Of a stretch of 64,000 nucleotides of DNA, positions 53,301 through 64,000 are shown one piece after another. Both the position numbers and the translations under genes were made by a program. The notes beneath the pieces were generated by a model. That model was not told where the DNA came from and searched no databases. It saw only the letters and a list, made by a program, of their open reading frames with translations. How positions within the stretch are numbered: the first letter of the stretch is position 1; every line of letters starts with the position of its first letter. Source of the stretch: Apostichopus japonicus (taxonomy: Eukaryota > Echinodermata > Holothuroidea > Aspidochirotida > Stichopodidae); assembly GCF_037975245.1 (NCBI RefSeq), contig NC_092568.1, forward strand, positions 8,107,501 through 8,171,500, read 5' to 3'.

Positions 53301-55215
53301 TAAAGTCATGAAGGCAATTCAAGGAAAGCTGATCAAAAACTATGATCTGCCATTTGATGTAAAAGAGTTACAAATTCAACAACAAACTTGTCCCTACTAC
53401 AAACCAATTTATGATTTTCTTGCACATGACATTTTTCCAAGTAATGTTAAGCATGCTAGAACTGTTCGTTCTCAAGCAGAGGATTATTTGTTATGTAATA
53501 GTTTGTTATTCAGGATATTTTTGCATGAGACTAATGATGCTAAGATGACTCTTCAGTTAGTCGTACCTGAGACTATGGTAGAACAAATAATATCTCGATA
53601 TCATGATGACTTGTTAAGTAATCATCAGGGTGTAATGCGTACATATTTGACTATTAGACAGCATTTCTATCTGCGCAATATGTTTCAACGCATCAGTAAT
53701 TATATTCAGGCATGTCTCCGTTGTCAAGAATTCCGTAAGAAACCGGACAAATTGAGACAATATCATGCTCGCATTCCTGATTCTTATCGTCCTTTTGACA
53801 GACTTAGTCTGGATTTCAAGACTATGCCCATAACGGCTACAGGATTTAAACATTTGATGGTTGTTTGTGATGAGATCACTAGATTTGTTGTATGTGTTTC
53901 TCTTAAGACTCTTGATGCTGAAACAATATGTGAAGCATTATTGCAGAGGGTAGTCACAACCTTTGGTCCACCGTCTTGTATCATAAGTGATGCGGCAGCT
54001 TCTCTTACAGGAAAATTAGTGGAGCTCTTAAGTAAAGCTTTAGGCATTGAACAAAAGTTCATCAGTGTAAGCAATCATGGAAGTTTACAGGTTGAAAGAC
54101 ACATTCAGACTCTTTCAAATTTCCTAAAAGTGAACTTAAATCAGTTTGGTACGGATTGGGTACGATTTGTCCCAACATCAGCCTATGCATATAACACATT
54201 TTCCTCTCCTCAGTTGGGTAGCTATAGCCCATTTGAACTTGCATTTGGACGTAAGCCACCAAATCTTACAAATTTATCATTCAATCCAATGGCAGGATTA
54301 TCACAATCTCATGGAGAATATGCTGCATTGTTAAAGAAACGATTTGATCATTTGTCAAGGGTAATGTTAGTCTTACAAAAGAAGCAACAAGATGCTCAGA
54401 ATGTTAAGATAAGTGCAAAACTGGACAAAGGTGCAATTTATTCAACGGGTCAATTAGTTTATCTATATAAGCCAACGTCTTCCTCCTTGACTGCGAACTC
54501 TCGCAAAATTGCTGCAGAATGGTGTGGACCATTAGTGATCCATCAAGTTTTGGATAGGACTCATTATTTGTTGGCCACTCTCAAAGGAGAAATTCTTAGT
54601 GATGTATTCAATTATAACAGGCTTAAACCATGTTTTGTAAGAGCATCTTCTGAAACTAAGAATATCACCAACATTCAGAAATTGCGAAATGTCTTGAAAA
54701 CAAAGGGTTCATCAAGTGAAAAGGTTGCACGAATGCGAAATGTTTTGAGTAGTAACACTTCTAATGCAGAAAATGTTAATGTCATGCAAGATGCACATAT
54801 TGAGTTTCATGATGAGTTTGGTAACATTTTGCCAGGGGTAACTTCAGATCACATCATGTGTCTTATGACCACTAAGCCAATGAATGTTGCATCCTTTCTA
54901 GAGAATAGAGCACATAATGAAGGATTAGCAATTCCATATCCTTCCATGAAAGATAGCATATTAAGGCAAAAGAAAGTTTTTGCAAATGCTCCACAAGGAG
55001 ACATGAAAGTCCAACGTGCTCGATACAAATTGGGTGAATTACAGGTTCTGGTCACCTATCAGACACCATGTTTTCCAACAGGCTTTAAGAGTCATGATTT
55101 TTGGTGGAATGTAGGAAAATATTCCAACACAGAGGAAATAATGAATTTTCTCCATGAAAAGGGATTGAACATTACAGGCAATCCAGGCAGAATGTTGCAA
55201 ACATTATATGGTTAG
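50278..55215 (+). CDS. pol: Retrotransposon Pol polyprotein (protease, RT, RNase H, integrase)
   Basis: The frame is open from 50278, is -1 relative to gag and has no ATG near its start, so it is probably made by -1 frameshifting. Residues are numbered from the GTG codon at 50341 (1624 aa to the stop). Protease: LLFDSGATRS with catalytic Asp62. RT: VLDLKSAFF with Asp460, and catalytic box HHDD at 526-529 where relatives have Y/F-x-DD. RNase H: YSDTS Asp680 and LADYLS Asp791. Integrase: HHCC zinc finger (His1088, His1095, Cys1125, Cys1128), catalytic Asp1158, Asp1217, Glu1252, then a GPY/F-like module near 1395-1435. About 190 further residues form an unrecognised C-terminal extension. No stop or frameshift interrupts it. 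Confidence 0.95.
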   Translation, partial: GKQSTNTEFSLGSTYDCTHHTVTPDKVPSKGRSKRKANNIWKNSNIPSSKYTGNDRNVDIQLDTRNFVRGTLHDGKGISLLFDSGATRSIISSSTVQNSKYLSSIQPVSVDVVNLKLGNGQFIHAYSTITFQVKIQGHEFQLSALIAANLTGIDLILGSQTLKELNGSLDFTTNCFRIKQAKVFLRPVQRFVIYPGQQRYITVQGRLPLYARNSDVVIKPFPLISRMCPSRMLVKMHKGRTKILLRNMGNRKFFLNPSRTVAHLDLADIITVTEDIPTDSLDFLNVMRDIEKPSLFRTNSDSKENRDAITRYNLHRYPHLTADDPLVSKSEQEIMRDNINLEQSILNTSETESIYEFLDSHRDAFSLYGELSHCPNYEADITLTNDEPFYIRPYRLSDEDKVIVASELDKLVRLGILAVGHQSYTSPVFLIPKKGTKDKRVVTDFRYLNSRIKRLNHPFPLLNETICTIGYSGAKILGVLDLKSAFFCLPLSVHAQQYTGIASFHGGKHYYYKRLPQGLNLSPAIFQSQINDILATIPNSSKFCIAHHDDIIVYSADKRSHKQHLQAIFKVLMDNGLKISPKKCSIFQNSVRYMGHLLSITPEGEACIQPLHDRCAAIRNTPKPHNVKSVRRFVVAVNYVASFFPNIQALLRPLHHLSRKRKVFKWTEEHQCAFQSIKELLCNPPILHMPQKYGRFVLYSDTSRIATGSYLTQRVNGKENIIAYYSKILPPACQRYSVTELEMMGLFINVTAFKHLLQNVEFEAYVDHSAIVELFKSKQEPATSRLRKLLFKLSEYTFQVGYKKGSELVLADYLSRAPQEFHSEIDQVAQEVSSYEDFSTPPKETFNPIMTRSMARSMGVKVPDLFPNKVTKESKQDSPAKVSTNRVDRTSIPKATHSNDHATQRLQSESQKTTTPDVSNDKRDTYIQRPTITMPSENRHTYSPDVLVVPNFTSVSQPSEPRLVDQNRHRVPEVVREPPPELFSQPKPVITNIDHLVTGHIPKQKELNKVMKAIQGKLIKNYDLPFDVKELQIQQQTCPYYKPIYDFLAHDIFPSNVKHARTVRSQAEDYLLCNSLLFRIFLHETNDAKMTLQLVVPETMVEQIISRYHDDLLSNHQGVMRTYLTIRQHFYLRNMFQRISNYIQACLRCQEFRKKPDKLRQYHARIPDSYRPFDRLSLDFKTMPITATGFKHLMVVCDEITRFVVCVSLKTLDAETICEALLQRVVTTFGPPSCIISDAAASLTGKLVELLSKALGIEQKFISVSNHGSLQVERHIQTLSNFLKVNLNQFGTDWVRFVPTSAYAYNTFSSPQLGSYSPFELAFGRKPPNLTNLSFNPMAGLSQSHGEYAALLKKRFDHLSRVMLVLQKKQQDAQNVKISAKLDKGAIYSTGQLVYLYKPTSSSLTANSRKIAAEWCGPLVIHQVLDRTHYLLATLKGEILSDVFNYNRLKPCFVRASSETKNITNIQKLRNVLKTKGSSSEKVARMRNVLSSNTSNAENVNVMQDAHIEFHDEFGNILPGVTSDHIMCLMTTKPMNVASFLENRAHNEGLAIPYPSMKDSILRQKKVFANAPQGDMKVQRARYKLGELQVLVTYQTPCFPTGFKSHDFWWNVGKYSNTEEIMNFLHEKGLNITGNPGRMLQTLYG

Positions 55216-56455
55216 TATGTACAGTATAACTGCATATTGCTTTAAGTTCTGATGAACAGGTGTTTTACCCACGATTGTATGAATGGAATGCGTCATGGCA
55301 ATTACCTGCATACCTATTAAGTGGAAGTCATTGTACTGTATGGTGTAACAATATAAGCTTTATTGTTAAAAACATCACCAAGTGACCTAGTTTCATCTTT
55401 TATAACAAATGTGTAATGAGTATACCTTATTTCTCCTTATGAATTCGTTCAAACGTTTACCCGGCAATTAGAACATATCCGGAATATTAGCAACATGGGT
55501 TTTCATATATTGAGAAATATTTTAAGGATATTTACATTGCATCATTTATGTTATATATTGAAGGCTATTCAGAGACAGCATTGAAGATGTGCAACTTTTG
55601 CTTACAGCAACAGTTATCGAAGCAAATGAAAGTATAGATGTTTTGAGGAAGTTATGTATATATTTTCTTTTCCTCAATTATTCATGCAAAAGTAAATTTC
55701 ATCATGATATTTGAAAGAACAAGATGTTAAGTATTATGTAAATTTGAAGAAAGATTTGTTGATGTCATAGTCTATGGGGTCTCTTTTATGGTATCGAATA
55801 TCTAGTACTTTGGTACTTTACTAGAATCATTTCGGAGTGCATACCTAGGGTCACCATGCTATCGAGTCACATATTGTTGATTTTCTTGAAGTGAATGTAT
55901 ATGATTTACAAGGTTTCAAAGCAGTTTTGAGACTATGCCTTCATTAAAGAGGAGGTACTTTGTAAATAAGTTTGTAATATTTTAAGGTTCTTTTTCTAGT
56001 GTACGAATTTTTTATGGAACGCTGAGGTGTTCAGTTCAGTTAAAAGATAACTAAGTCTAGTTTTCTCTGATCTCTCCCCAATCACGGCATGATTTCACTT
56101 TTGATATAAATGTATTATTGATGTATGAAATGCATAAATGTATTTTGTTAGAGATACTGCATATTTTGCTGTGTCATGTAACTTTAAGATATCTTAATGA
56201 TATTTTTTTTTTTTAGATTACGTCATATGATGTCATCAATATTGAAGAGGTACACTTCAATTTCAATTTTCATGGAGATAGTGTCAATGTATATACCGTA
56301 TGATCATTTTCAAGTTGTTAACCTTTGAGATACGTGAAGACCGTTTATTGAAGTCGATGAATATTAATGAATGTGCTTACAGTACTCTACCTTCTTGAGA
56401 TAATGATAAGTTAAAGCAGTATGATGTTAAAATTTTGGAGTATCCAAAAATTTTA
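55216..56455 (+). other. Non-coding segment between pol and the polypurine tract
   Basis: 1.24 kb of AT-rich DNA with no frame of note; no env or other third ORF. Long 3' untranslated segments occur in some gypsy elements. Confidence 0.6.
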
Positions 56456-56470
56456 AAAGATTGAGGGGGA
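56456..56470 (+). promoter_or_regulatory. Polypurine tract
   Basis: AAAAGATTGAGGGGGA abuts the 3' LTR; it is the expected primer for plus-strand DNA synthesis. Confidence 0.8.
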
Positions 56471-57179
56471 TGTTATGAAATAGTGATACCATCTCTTTGA
56501 TGTTACCGATACACTCCATCGAGACACCTTACAGGCCTCTTATGTATTTATCTAGGTCATGGATTCAGTTTTCCCACGAGAAGTTTTTAACTATCTTATT
56601 GAATCTTGGTACAGGGCCTTTTCCCAAAATAGATTCCATTATGTCTGTGGAACATTCGAGAAGGTTCTCTCACGTGGTATGGAAGTTTCCATAGAAAGGG
56701 GATGGACTTCCAAACTCCCAACCAATCAGGGCAGATCAGTGCCAGCGCACTTATTTTTATATCGTTAAGTTAATACTGGATGGTCAGGTTATTGGCTGTC
56801 TACTGATTATGCGCAGAGGGATTTTATGGAAGTAAGGTTTAAAAGGAAAAGGAGGTCGAAAGTTTATCACTTGATCAGCAAATTTATCACTCCGCCGAAA
56901 GTTCATCACTCCTAATTGTTTAATTGACGGAGTCAAGTCAAGTCAAATCATTGTAATTTTATTTTATTTGTAAAGAGAATCGACAGAGAAGAAATTATAC
57001 CGAATCATTAATCAAATCCTATCTCGTCAAATTGTTTTTCTGTGAACTCATTGTTTTCTTCCGTTCGAGACATCTCCTGAAGAAGCATAAAAACGGCATC
57101 AAGATATCCCAGTACCTTTCTATCGCGAGTCCCGATATAGTTTTACTATCGGAGGAGCCGGGCTCGTCACAATATTACA
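56471..57179 (+). repeat. 3' LTR (709 bp)
   Basis: Same length as the 5' LTR and identical by eye except for one base. Confidence 0.97.
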
Positions 57180-57184
57180 GAATC

Positions 57185-60154
57185 ATGGCTGAAGGTAAAC
57201 AACTGAGTATGCATTTTAGAATAACAAGGCAATCATGGCTAAGTAATTTAGACATTTTGATATTAACGTTATGATGGGGGTAGTGTTAATAGTGCTGAAG
57301 TAATAGCTTGATCAAAAGTATTCCAAAAAGTCCCACAATGCCATCACAGGGTGAACTACAGTCACTTGAGCACTTAGGGGTTTTTGCGAAGAGAGCAAAT
57401 TCCTTGTCCAAAATTGCTAGGTTTGATCCAGTTGTATGGAGTCCCATAACAAACAAACACAGTCTGTGATATATCAATGGAAAAGTGTAAAGATTCAATG
57501 TAACATATTTGAAAGGATTAGAGTATATACAGTATGTTGAAAAACCACCAGCCATGCATTTTAAGGAAATACACAGTACCTCATTGAACCTTGCATTGTG
57601 TTCACACTAATGAGTTATGAAATTTTTATCAGTGTCTTCATCATTAAAAGCTACTAATTAGGTTAATCAATGGTCTCACATATTAGTGCAATCACAGAGG
57701 CTAAATTTCAATCAGGTTAAAATGCCAAGGGAATCCAGAACTACTTCATAAAAAAAACAAATTCATGGCTCCTAAAAAATCATTCATGATAAAAACCAGC
57801 ATACATACAGTATGTGCAACTAAAGTAGTTTCATATTGGGTATCATGTCCAAATAAAAGCTCTTGATTATATTCAGTTTTCATACTTTTAAAAATGACCA
57901 TCTGTGTGTAGTAATTTGGTGTTAGTAAGTAACATGAAAATGCACAAGACTAATGTTCAACAGGCACTAGATAGTTCTCATGTCCGTGGCACAAACCAGG
58001 GAGTTGTTCCATTACAACTCCCTGCACGAACAGGCTATTATGATCAGAGTTATTATGGAACAGTAACAACTCCCTTGTATGATGTTAGCACTGTACTGTG
58101 TGACAAAATACTTAAATGCATACATGTGGTAACATGTTGCTATGATCTGATACTAGCTGGTTGGGTGTATAAATAAATCACCATTATGCAAACTGCACTG
58201 CACATGGTTTCCATTATGTAATAAGTTTTATTTTATGAATTTGCCAATCTGACATATATGCTACTGTATATGTGTAGGCTGCATGTACAACTTATTGTAT
58301 CTTAATAATATACAGCAAAAAACTATTGAGAACTGTGATAAACAACATTTTCAAAGTGACAGTTGGGGATCTAAAAAGACCACTGAAAGCCTTCTGTAGC
58401 GATATAACATGATACTAAACATTATATATCTCTGCAAGCTAATGTACCCTGGCTTGAGATGTATGGTTTAAATAAGGTTTTCAAAAGTTTGCCCAGTTGA
58501 CCTAACCACTGGCCTAGACATACCAATAAATAGATCTATCTATGCTTCAAATTGAGTTTTCACAATTTGACCAGTTTTACCTAAATTACCTTTGACCTTC
58601 ACCAAAAACAGTAGGCTTCTTGTACTTGTGATGCATCTATGTACATACTGTACCAACTATGAGATCTGTCCAATAAAGCTTACTGTCATGAGAAACTGTG
58701 TTTACAAGCTAGGATCACAAACACAGTACTCCCACCAATGCACACGCACACATACTGTATGCCATTGTGAGTGGAAAGTTTCAACATCGTTGAAACCACA
58801 CATTAAAAATGAACTCAGTCATAATGCCAAAGTCTGTGTACACGAGTAGTCCTGAGCTTAAACCCCAAATGATACGTTGAGGGACTAAATGTACCGGTAT
58901 ACATAGTCTATGGTGCATGCAATTTTTAAGTAAATGAACTGCATGCGGGATGAGGCATTGAACCATGCATGAATACTCAGTCAATCTCTTGAAGTGATTG
59001 CATGCTAAATTCCTGGGTACAACTTACATACCAAGTGATAGGTCAATATTCAAACTTAGTAGTGTGGCATTTTTCTCAATTGTTGCATATGCGGTTTCCA
59101 TGAAAAAAGTGATAGCTAAATTAACTAAACTGACATGAATATTGGACAACATGTACACTAAGTATTGACATCAAATAGGGAACTGCACTGTCAAGACTTC
59201 CACTTGCAATTTATGAAACAATTATCTGGACTTATTTATGTTCATTCTCTTGTCAGAAAAGATGGCTTAAATTTGGCACAATTTGAGGAATGCATGAGTG
59301 CAGAATGAGAACACCACAGCAGATATGCTCCACTTTATTGCAAGAAGTACAGGGCTGCAATTTCAAGGTCGACACAGGATATCAAAGTACTGTAACTTTG
59401 AGCTGCTGGTTCATGCTGACCATGGGATGCAGCGAGAAATGGCTTATATGGAAATAAGGAGCTCCCACAAGCATATATTGCAAACATCCCCAGTTGTCTT
59501 TAATATTCAGTAAGTACAGTATTGACTGTGAGATATATTTTAAATCCCTATGACCTAAAGTTAGTTTTCTAAAGTCTTCCCTTTAATATCCTCTAAGTCT
59601 GATCAACACACACTATACATAATATAAATTTACTGTACTAAGTTTCAACACGAACAAAGATGATGAAAATTTGCTGTTTATTTTCAAAAACGGTAAACGA
59701 TCTAAGGCAACGGCTAACAAAGTAATGTAAGAAAGACTTTCCACTTCCCACCAAGTCCACTGCCAAACCTTTTGTTTTACTTTGCTACTTCCACCATCAT
59801 AGAATGTTATCAGAATTGAAATGACTTTATGTGTAGTCTTTGAAAACCAAATGTACTGTAAATCTGCCATCTGACAGGCTGGAATGAATTGTAGGTAGGA
59901 TTGTGAAGCAAACACTTGAGGTGTTAACACACCATCACATTTTAACCTTGATTATGATGTGTTTATTTGTACCTTTTGCAACAATGTCAATATCAAAATG
60001 TGAGGCTTTTAAAAAATATTTACATGGAATGTACTTCAGTGAAACTTAGACATATGATTGAAATGTTGTTTTGGTTTGTTGTAGGTTAACAAGACCTGGT
60101 GGAATTTCTCCACAAGAGAAGGAAGTACTGTCATCAATAAAATCTGCAGACTGA
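57185..60154 (+). CDS. Tentative gene right of the retrotransposon (last exons only)
   Basis: The terminal exon 60085-60154 follows a TTTGTTGTAG acceptor and encodes LTRPGGISPQEKEV... to TGA. The preceding segment (about 59298-59510) is open, reads ...SSHKHILQTSPVVFNI and ends at a strong donor, CA|GTAAGT, in the phase needed to join it. I do not recognise the protein. The acceptor of the penultimate exon is unclear, and a different frame is open just before it. An ATG at 57185 followed by GCTGAAG and a GTAAAC donor-like site could be an exon 1, but intermediate exons were not found. The whole model needs transcript evidence. Confidence 0.3.
57997..58024. repeat. Short palindromic hairpin, copy 3
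   Basis: Perfect 11-bp arms CAGGGAGTTGT and ACAACTCCCTG with loop TCCATT. A degenerate relative follows at about 58047-58074 (GAGTTATT...AACAACTCCC). Confidence 0.8.
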
Positions 60155-60359
60155 AGAATATTTTTACTGAAGATCAAAATTTTCAATGAAAGGAAAGGCT
60201 TTCGATTAAAATTGGACAAACAACTTCTGTAGATACAATGGGGACTAGATTTATATGTCATTGCTTGGAGCCAGGTACGGTGCATTCTATGAGTTTGAAT
60301 TTTTCTTTTTAGTTTCTGGACAGGTATATGACATGCATACAAATTAAAATTTGTTAATG

Positions 60360-61000
60360 AATTTTCTTCCTTCACAGCATCATAAAATTCATTATTAATA
60401 ATCCATTTATACAAATTCTTATGTTGCTGTATTTGAGAATAATTTTCGTTAGTAAAACAAAGATTTTAATCATATTCATTGCATTAACTATTATTCATGT
60501 AACTCCCTTACTTCACTGTATGAAATAAAACATTGTTTCACCAATCCATTATTCCAGTTGTTATACTGCTGGGAGGGGAGACACCAAGGTCTTTTAATAC
60601 TTCAGTTACCCTATTAATGCTAACTAGATGCTCAATAATGCTTCCCACAATGGGGATGTTGGGTCTAGCAAACCTTAAGTCTAGTGGACCCTCAATGTAA
60701 TGGGCATCCTCCCCCCCCCCCCCCCACATGTTGGTACTGCATGTGGTATACTTTTGTTAGTGAAACTAAGAGTTTCATCCTAGTCATTACATTGAGGGAT
60801 GCTCTTTATATAACTCCCTTACTTCACTGCAGCATATTGGTAATCAACTATTCTAGCTGTAATGTTGCTAGTACTGTATTTGAGAATCCTTTTGTTAGTG
60901 AAACAAAGAGTTTAATGCTATCCATTACATTTAGGAGTACTCTCTAAGTCTCTACCTTCACAACATCATATCATAAATTATTAACAATCCATTATCTCTT
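60360..61000. repeat. Old degenerate tandem repeat
   Basis: Three units share GTTAGTGAAACAAAGAGTTT-like cores (near 60450, 60757 and 60893) followed by ATTCATTGCATT/CATTACATT and, in two, AACTCCCTTACTTCACTG. Two also share CTTCACA(G/A)CATCAT. They are spaced unevenly. Confidence 0.55.
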
Positions 61001-61014
61001 TATATTTATTACAG

Positions 61015-61130
61015 AGCTGTAGTCGAGTCCAATTAGCCAGAGTCCGATCCAAGTCCGAATCCATCTGGTCTGAGCCAAATCCAAGACCCCTCAAGTCCGA
61101 GCCGACTCCAGATACCAAAGATCACTTTTG
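61015..61130. repeat. Degenerate AGTCCGA repeat block
   Basis: GAGTCCGATCC, AAGTCCGAATCC and AAGTCCGAGCCGACTCC variants over about 110 bp, similar in style to the blocks at 2770 and 24650. Confidence 0.5.
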
Positions 61131-64000
61131 GTAAAAATTCTTGAACTGTTATGATAATTATGCACCCAGGAGGAAATTTACCTCATGCTATAATTTTTTT
61201 TCGGACCAAATAAGTGGCAGCAAGCTTTTCCTGGTTCATAAATGTTCAGCCCGGGCGCTCAACTTTCAAACCATGCAGGGAGAGGCAAAGTCATATTCAA
61301 ACCACGACCACCGCCAGGTTAAAACGTGACTGTGAGAACCCTGCTCTACTAAAAGTGATATTCTAGTTACATTTAGGATTGCTCATTAAGACTTTCAAAT
61401 CATCATCATTGTCATGGTTGCTACTTTTTCTGATGTCATCATCATTTGTGAATTATTGTTATTGTTGCCATGTTACATTGCCAGTATCAATTTTGCTTAT
61501 TGTTCTCTCAAAATTGCAGAGTAGAAGGAAGAAATGTTAGCTAATAGTTATTATACCATATGTTCTTGGTCTCTAAATTGTTTACGCTGAGGTCAGTATG
61601 AACAAAGTGTTTATAATAGTTTTTCTTTCTGTTAAAGTATTTTCTGAATCATTTCATTAATTTTATATTTATACTGGAATTTTCAGTAGGTGTTGGCTTC
61701 ATTGAGGGTCAAAGGCTACTCAAGGTCAGTAGAGTAACATAGAGCATCTAACTCAACAAGGAAAAGTTGGTAGTCATATGTAGTGCATATAGGTTTCTGA
61801 CATTGAGTACTAGTCTATAAATTTGTACAGTATAGCAGAAGCCCATGTGAGATAACTAGATATCTGAAACTGAAAGCCCTGTTAACATGATAGTTCAATA
61901 TTGGAATGATGAATGGAAGTTTGTATGCAGGTGTATCATGTGCCGAGTTTACGCTAATGCTTTTAGCCAAGTCAAAGGTTAATTGAGGCCAATATAGGTA
62001 AAATCTGAAAACCGTCATGATCCCATACTATCTAGTATCTGACTAGTAGCTGCTTTAATAGCTGAATCTTAGGGCAATTAATATATTTATCAGAACAAGT
62101 AATGTACCTCAAAAGACTTCTTAAGCTCTTTTGAGCCCCATTCAATATTGCAGTGTATTAACTTCATCATTCTTTAACAAATTTACTCCAAATTGCTAGC
62201 TTTATGTTCTGGCAATGAACCTTTGTCATATCATGTTGCATGAGTGCTGTAACTGGTTTACAAGCTTGCAAAAGTCTTAAAAGGAGGATAGGGTGTTGGG
62301 ATGAATAGTTCAAAATAATATTAACAAAATTGTACCATAATTTGCTTTTTTTTTTCCCCACATGTTGCTACTGCTTGAATAAGACTAGTTGATAGGACTT
62401 TTTGTGAGCTCCACCTTTGACAACAAGGTACAGTAGACTTCAACTGCATCTTGTTGGCAACATCCTAGGAAAGTTTCAATAAACACAGATGTTTCTATAA
62501 AATGAGGAATCTGATGAACATTCCAATACTGCGAGTCTTTATTGGACATTTCAGCAGGAGGCAATAACCAATTCTGCCATCATTACATACTGTAGGTCCT
62601 TCATAAAATGCCACTTAAAGAACTGTATTACTTTCTTGGGAAGGTGAATTTTATTGTCAAATACAACATCTTTCAAATATTTAGTTTCCCAACCTGTCCA
62701 ACTCCCCCCCCCCACCCCCACCCCTCCCTTTATCCCGAGTAGTTTACAGAAACTGGGACAGAACATTTTTTTGTGGGAAACAAGGTTAAATAATGTTGTT
62801 TGAGGTATTGAGCATTTATCTATATGTCCCTTTCGAATCTAGATAGGAGGAAGTAGCAAACAATGCAAGGAAAACATGAAGTTCAAATGGATGCTTTAAT
62901 TGCTTTTACCCAAAACATTGCTATATTCATTGATAAATATAATCCACTTAAAATTCAGTACCGTTACACAACATGCAAAAGAGATATGATATTGATGTAC
63001 TTTCTGAATTTAGACCATTGCAGGTGAACAAGTTTAACATTGGTTTTTAATTTGACTGTATGTAGAAAACACCTGTTACATAATGAACCTCAGATACAAT
63101 GTCGTGTAAATACATATTACTGCTAGGAGCTGTTTAACAAACAGTAAAAGAAAAATTTATTACTTGAATATCAAGAGATTCGCAGAACTCTACTCCTTCA
63201 ACAATATTTACAGTGGTTCAGACTTCAAAGCAGTGCAAGGGCAACAACTGCCTATCTCTTTAAGAAATTTCCAAATGCTTTCATTTCTTGCATTTGCATA
63301 TGTTCAAAAGAAAAATGACAAATTAAAAGATGTGTTTTCAACATGTTATTACATCTCTCCCCTCCCCCCCCTCTCCCCATTTAAAAAGTATTGCATGTAC
63401 AGCAGTAACCCTTTTTGTACATGTGCAATATATGGGGCAGAGCCTTATTCATGACTTGACCAAGCCCTTTATCCATTTGAATAGCACAAGTTATGTCAGT
63501 GGTATTCACATCAATGCCTCATAGAAAATGTGTCTCATGGTAAATTTTCTAGCTGATAGCATGAATGTGAATGAGCTGAAGTTGTAGAAGTTGCTCTGTT
63601 TATATATTTCTGAAAGTAACATTAAATTTCATATTGATTTTTAATGAAAATTTTTGCATTTATCAGTAATAAACAGAAAGAAGACATAATGATTTCTGCT
63701 ATAGTGTCTTATCTCTGCCTCTTATGTTAAAATTGTGTTCATTGGTTGATCCTTGTACTTCGAACATATTGCTCCCTAACTCAGCAAACCCATATTCGAT
63801 CTGAAGATGCTAATTCAGACAGCTTACTGTTATGACTTGCCTGGTGAGAAATAGGGTTTTCCTTTGATGCAAAATTCCAGTTATCGCTATTGTTGACAAA
63901 CATGACTAGCTTTGGTTGAAGTATGAATTTCATTCATTATTCTTAACTTTCGCTGTAGGTTAGGGTAACATAGATGTACAGGTTTGGGAGATTTGTTTAA
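61131..64000. other. Right-hand end of the window; no gene seen
   Basis: AT-rich DNA without a splice-supported exon. Short C-rich runs occur near 62700 and 63360. TACAGTA/TACTGTA motifs are present up to about 62590. Confidence 0.4.

Larger units (their letters stand above)
47977..57179 (+). mobile_element. Full-length Ty3/gypsy-type LTR retrotransposon
   Basis: A 9.2 kb element bounded by 709-bp LTRs and a perfect 4-bp target duplication GAAT (47973-47976 and 57180-57183). Order: 5' LTR, primer-binding site, leader, gag (49355-50311), pol with protease, reverse transcriptase, RNase H and integrase (50278-55215), a 1.25 kb untranslated stretch, polypurine tract, 3' LTR. Protease-RT-RNase H-integrase order and a GPY/F-like module place it with Ty3/gypsy; I cannot name the clade. 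The LTRs differ at one base by eye (A/T in the GTAATTT(A/T)ATTTT run), so insertion was recent. Both ORFs are intact and no env-like frame is seen. Confidence 0.97.

Noticed and set aside
57286-57555. 89-residue minus-strand frame with a Cys-rich stretch
   Set aside because: Protein-like in places but without splice sites, start context or family match.

Overview
This is animal genomic DNA. Genes are split by GT-AG introns, intergenic DNA is AT-rich, and microsatellites and transposons are abundant. A calmodulin gene, an animal-type 2-aminoethylphosphonate transaminase, Ty3/gypsy and hAT-like elements and a very common TAGGCCTA octamer suggest a marine invertebrate deuterostome, most likely an echinoderm such as a sea cucumber. 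That assignment is inference; no species can be read from the sequence.

Layout. (1) 266-3834, minus: first coding exons of an unrecognised gene that runs off the left edge, with a perfect X-box (RFX-type) motif about 210 bp upstream. (2) 7559-14038, plus: a complete calmodulin gene (six coding exons, 149 aa) with two alternative last exons giving different C-termini. (3) 18971-24555, minus: a calmodulin-like paralog, tail-to-tail with calmodulin, sharing its intron positions and phases but with a degenerate third EF-hand and a C-terminal tail. (4) 24.6-38.8 kb: no gene supported except a possible distant first exon of the paralog; long simple repeats, hAT-like and tRNA-like elements. (5) 38898-46181, plus: a complete eight-exon 2-aminoethylphosphonate-pyruvate transaminase, with a truncated non-LTR retrotransposon in intron 3. 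(6) 47977-57179, plus: a full-length, very young Ty3/gypsy-type LTR retrotransposon with intact gag and pol, 709-bp LTRs differing at one base, and a 4-bp target duplication. (7) 57.2-64 kb: a tentative gene seen only by its last two exons, hairpin repeats and a cluster of TACTGTA/TACAGTA motifs.

The two EF-hand genes look like an old duplication in which one copy stayed canonical and the other diverged. The transaminase points to phosphonate (ciliatine) metabolism; no partner phosphonatase is in the window. The most unusual items are the alternative calmodulin last exons, the HHDD reverse-transcriptase box in a recently mobile element, and a group of hAT-like miniature elements whose ends match within each copy but differ between copies.
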